Shown piece by piece: positions 41,450 through 43,471 of a DNA stretch of 43,471 bases (position 1 is its first letter; each line of letters starts with the position of its first letter). Made by a program: the position numbers and the translations under genes. Source of the DNA: Sandaracinus sp. (lineage in GTDB: Bacteria; Myxococcota_A; Polyangia; Polyangiales; Houyiibacteriaceae). The notes under the pieces were generated by a model that had not been told where the DNA came from, made no database searches, and saw only the letters and a program-made list of their open reading frames with translations. The stretch is from contig JACKEH010000040.1 of assembly GCA_020633125.1 (NCBI GenBank), positions 1 through 43,471 of the forward strand, read 5' to 3'.

Positions 41450-43392
41450 ATGTTCGCAGTCGTGATCACCGAAAAGGGCGGCGCCCAGCGGCGGATGGAG
41501 TTCGACAAGAACGAGGTCACCATCGGCCGCGTCCAGGGGAACGACATCATTCTCCCGAAGGGCAACGTCTCGAAGCGGCACTCCCGCATCGTCCTCAAGG
41601 ACAACCGCTTCATCGTGGTCGACCTCAAGTCGACCAACGGCACGTACGTGAACGGCCGGAAGATCACGTCCCCGCTCGTGGTGAAGCCGGGGGACAAGGT
41701 CTACATCGGCGATTTCATCATCACGGTCGAGGGGTTGGACGGCGCGGGCGCGTCGGCACCGCCCGCCGGCCCGCCGGGGATGGGCGCGGGCGGACCGCCG
41801 CCGATGCCGCAGCCCTCAGGTGGACCGCCGCCGATGCCGGCGCCGCAGCCGATGGGTGGACCGCCGCCGATGCCGGCGCCGCAGCCGATCGCGCCGCAAC
41901 CGGCGCCGCAACCGATCTCTGGCTCAACCCCAGGCGGCCCCCCGCCGATGCCGGCGCTGCAGCCGATGGCGCCCCCCGCGCCCCAGCCGGCGCCCGCCCG
42001 ATGCCGGCGCCCCAACCGGTCGCCGCCCCGATGCCGGCGCCCCAACCCGCGCCTGCGCCGGCCGCCGAGCCGGTGCGTCGTGGACCGCCGCCGCTGCGCT
42101 CGAGCCCGCCGCCCGCGCCCCAGCCGACGCCGGCCCCGATGAGCCGGCCGCAGGCGCCCCGCGCTTCGTCGCCGCCGCCAGCGGACGATTTCTCGCGTTC
42201 CGAGCCGCCGACCAGCGGACCCCCGCGCCGGAGCGCGCCGGCCGCGATCATGGCGACTTCGATGGAGACCCCGGAAGGGCTCCCCGCGGTGCTCGCCGCC
42301 TTGGCCAAGCACTACCCCGCGCTCGACTACCCGGGTGCCGACGTGCTCGAGGACGGCAAGCGTCACGAGGACGCACGACAGGCGGTAGCTGCGGCGCTTC
42401 GTGACGCGGGCGTCGACGGCGACGCGGACCTCGGCGAGGCCGCGCTGGCCGAAGCCGTGGGTCTCGGCGCGTTCGCGGCGTTGCTCGCCGACGACTCGCT
42501 CTCCGAGATCGTGGTCGAGGGGCCCGATCGGGTGCTCGTCGATCGCGGCGCCGGCCTCGTGCCGAGCGAAGCCTCGTTCTCCTCGGCGAAGATGCTCGCG
42601 GTGTGCGCGCGTCGCCTCGTCGCGCGCAGCGGCGGGTCGGCCGAAGGCGCCGTGCTCCAGGCGTGGCTTCCCGAGGGGGGCTTCGCGACGGTGCTCCTTC
42701 CGCCGGTCGCGATCGGCGGGCCGATCGTCGAGATTCGCAAGGGCGTCGGCGTCACGTTGGACACGCTCGTCGCGCGTGGCGCGGTCTCGGAGGCCGCGGC
42801 CACCGTGCTTCGCAGCGCGGTCGAAGCGCGTCGCAACGTGGTGGTGCTCGGCGTTGCCGACGCGGGCGTGTCCGAGGTGCTCAGCGCCATCGCCGCCGCG
42901 ATCGACCCGAGCGAGCGCCTCGTCGCGGTCGGCGCGGGTGCTCCGCTCGACCTTCCCAACGTCGTCTCCCTCGCGGGCGGCGGCGCGACCGGTACGAGCC
43001 TCGGTGCGGTGGCGCAGCAGGCGGCACGACTTCGTGCCGACCACATGCTCGTCGACGGCGTCTGCGACGGGAGCGCGATCGACGTGCTCGCGGCGCTCGG
43101 CGCACACGGTGGCGGCGGGTTCGTCGGCGTTCACGCCCCGGCCGCGCGCGAGCCTGGCGCGGTGCTCACGCTCTTGGCGCGGCTCGCGGGTCGCGCGACG
43201 GAAGAGACCGTGGCCGCGCTCGTGGGCGACGTCGCCCACTTGGTCGTGACCGTCGAGCGTGGCGAGTCCGGTCCGCGCGTGAGCTCCATCGTCGAGCTCG
43301 GCGCCGCGGAAGGCACGCGGGTGGCGAGCAAGCCGCTCTTCTCGTCGCAGGGCGACGTGTTGGTGCCGACCGGCACCGCGCCGTCGTTCTGA
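41450..43392 (+). CDS. FHA protein fused to degenerate CpaF/VirB11-like domain, with apparent frameshift
   Basis: From ATG 41450 an FHA domain spans residues about 5-90: VTIGRVQGNDIILP, SKRHSRIVLKD and STNGTYVNGRK are its phosphothreonine-binding loops. A long Pro/Met/Gln-rich linker follows. At about 41990-42001 the frame changes: restoring one C in GCCCGCCCGATG keeps the PMPAPQP linker going and leads into the second domain. The whole then gives 647 residues. The C-terminal part aligns with CpaF/VirB11 secretion ATPases (LADDSLSEIVVEGPDRVLVD, IVEIRKGVGVTLDTLVARG, GGGFVGVHA). The Walker A region reads GVADAGVSE instead of GGTGSGKT, and the Walker B region reads HMLVDGVCDG without the catalytic Glu. 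It may be a phosphopeptide-binding pseudo-ATPase, possibly scaffolding a secretion or pilus apparatus. Confidence 0.72.
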
Positions 43393-43409
43393 GCGACGCG
43401 AGAGCGTTG

Positions 43410-43441
43410 GAAACGAGGCGGCCTTCGGGTCGCCTCGTTTC
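43410..43441 (+). terminator. Terminator-like hairpin with UUCG loop
   Basis: GAAACGAGGCGGCC-TTCG-GGTCGCCTCGTTTC forms a 14-pair stem with one wobble, 18 bases after the FHA gene stop. CGTTGTAGG follows, a poor T-run. The UUCG loop matches the hairpin after the preceding gene. Confidence 0.8.
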
Positions 43442-43448
43442 GTTGTAG

Positions 43449-43471
43449 GGGACCGAGACGGAGACGGAGAC
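43449..43471. repeat. Start of a GAGACG hexanucleotide tract at the window edge
   Basis: Three to four GAGACG/GAGACC units begin after the terminator and continue beyond the window. Confidence 0.7.

Overview
The window is uniformly very GC-rich DNA with dense coding on both strands. It looks like a myxobacterium, most likely a Polyangiales/Sandaracinus-like member. The reasons are many short-signal lipoproteins followed by Asp/Gly-rich linkers, two proteins ending in MYXO-CTERM-like tails (Gly-Cys, hydrophobic stretch, Arg cluster), a MopE-type CNxxDDDCDG metal-binding motif, thrombospondin-type-3 Ca-binding repeats, a membrane-anchored Hanks kinase, a TIGR02147 protein and an FHA/CpaF-like protein. 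The taxonomy is inference from protein style, not from a marker gene.

Layout. 1-6.5 kb: cell-surface or secreted proteins (5'-truncated FG-GAP protein, LamG lipoprotein, lipoprotein phosphoesterase facing an orphan lipoprotein across two matching palindromes, Tat-exported intradiol dioxygenase-like protein). 6.6-14.8 kb: a small membrane protein coupled to a polytopic protein, a beta-barrel-like protein, a fatty-acid/sterol hydroxylase, a Ca-repeat/VWA lipoprotein with a strong terminator, a PH-like membrane protein, an aldo/keto reductase with altered catalytic residues, and thioredoxin. 14.9-20.5 kb: a Fur regulator, then a minus-strand cluster of TIGR02147 protein, lipoprotein, 107-aa protein, Ser/Thr kinase and outer-membrane protein. 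20.8-24.2 kb: a propeller-like lipoprotein and three tandem paralogous outer-membrane proteins. 24.4-31.5 kb: a frameshifted TPR protein, a trypsin-like lipoprotein, ketopantoate-reductase-like protein, VTT/DedA-type membrane protein, metallo-beta-lactamase-fold hydrolase and an EamA exporter. 31.8-33.6 kb: an apparently intact IS3-family element with inverted repeats, abutting a 32-bp repeat array. 34-39.5 kb: M15 peptidase with MYXO-CTERM, phosphoesterase with a tandemly duplicated tail, VOC protein, AraC regulator, and two minus-strand envelope genes. 39.7-43.4 kb: a five-S1-domain protein and an FHA protein joined, across an apparent one-base frameshift, to a CpaF/VirB11-like domain whose nucleotide-binding motifs are lost.

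The most unusual features outside genes are period-6 low-complexity tracts in at least eight spacers, a recurring GGCGCTTCGCGCC hairpin near several of them, tandem duplication of gene 3' ends (71-bp and 32-bp periods), and two sets of palindromic elements that look regulatory. Three loci (about 24.83, 25.25 and 42.00 kb) look like single-base indels that break otherwise coherent reading frames. Sequencing or assembly error and real mutation cannot be separated from this sequence alone. No rRNA, tRNA or CRISPR array was recognised.
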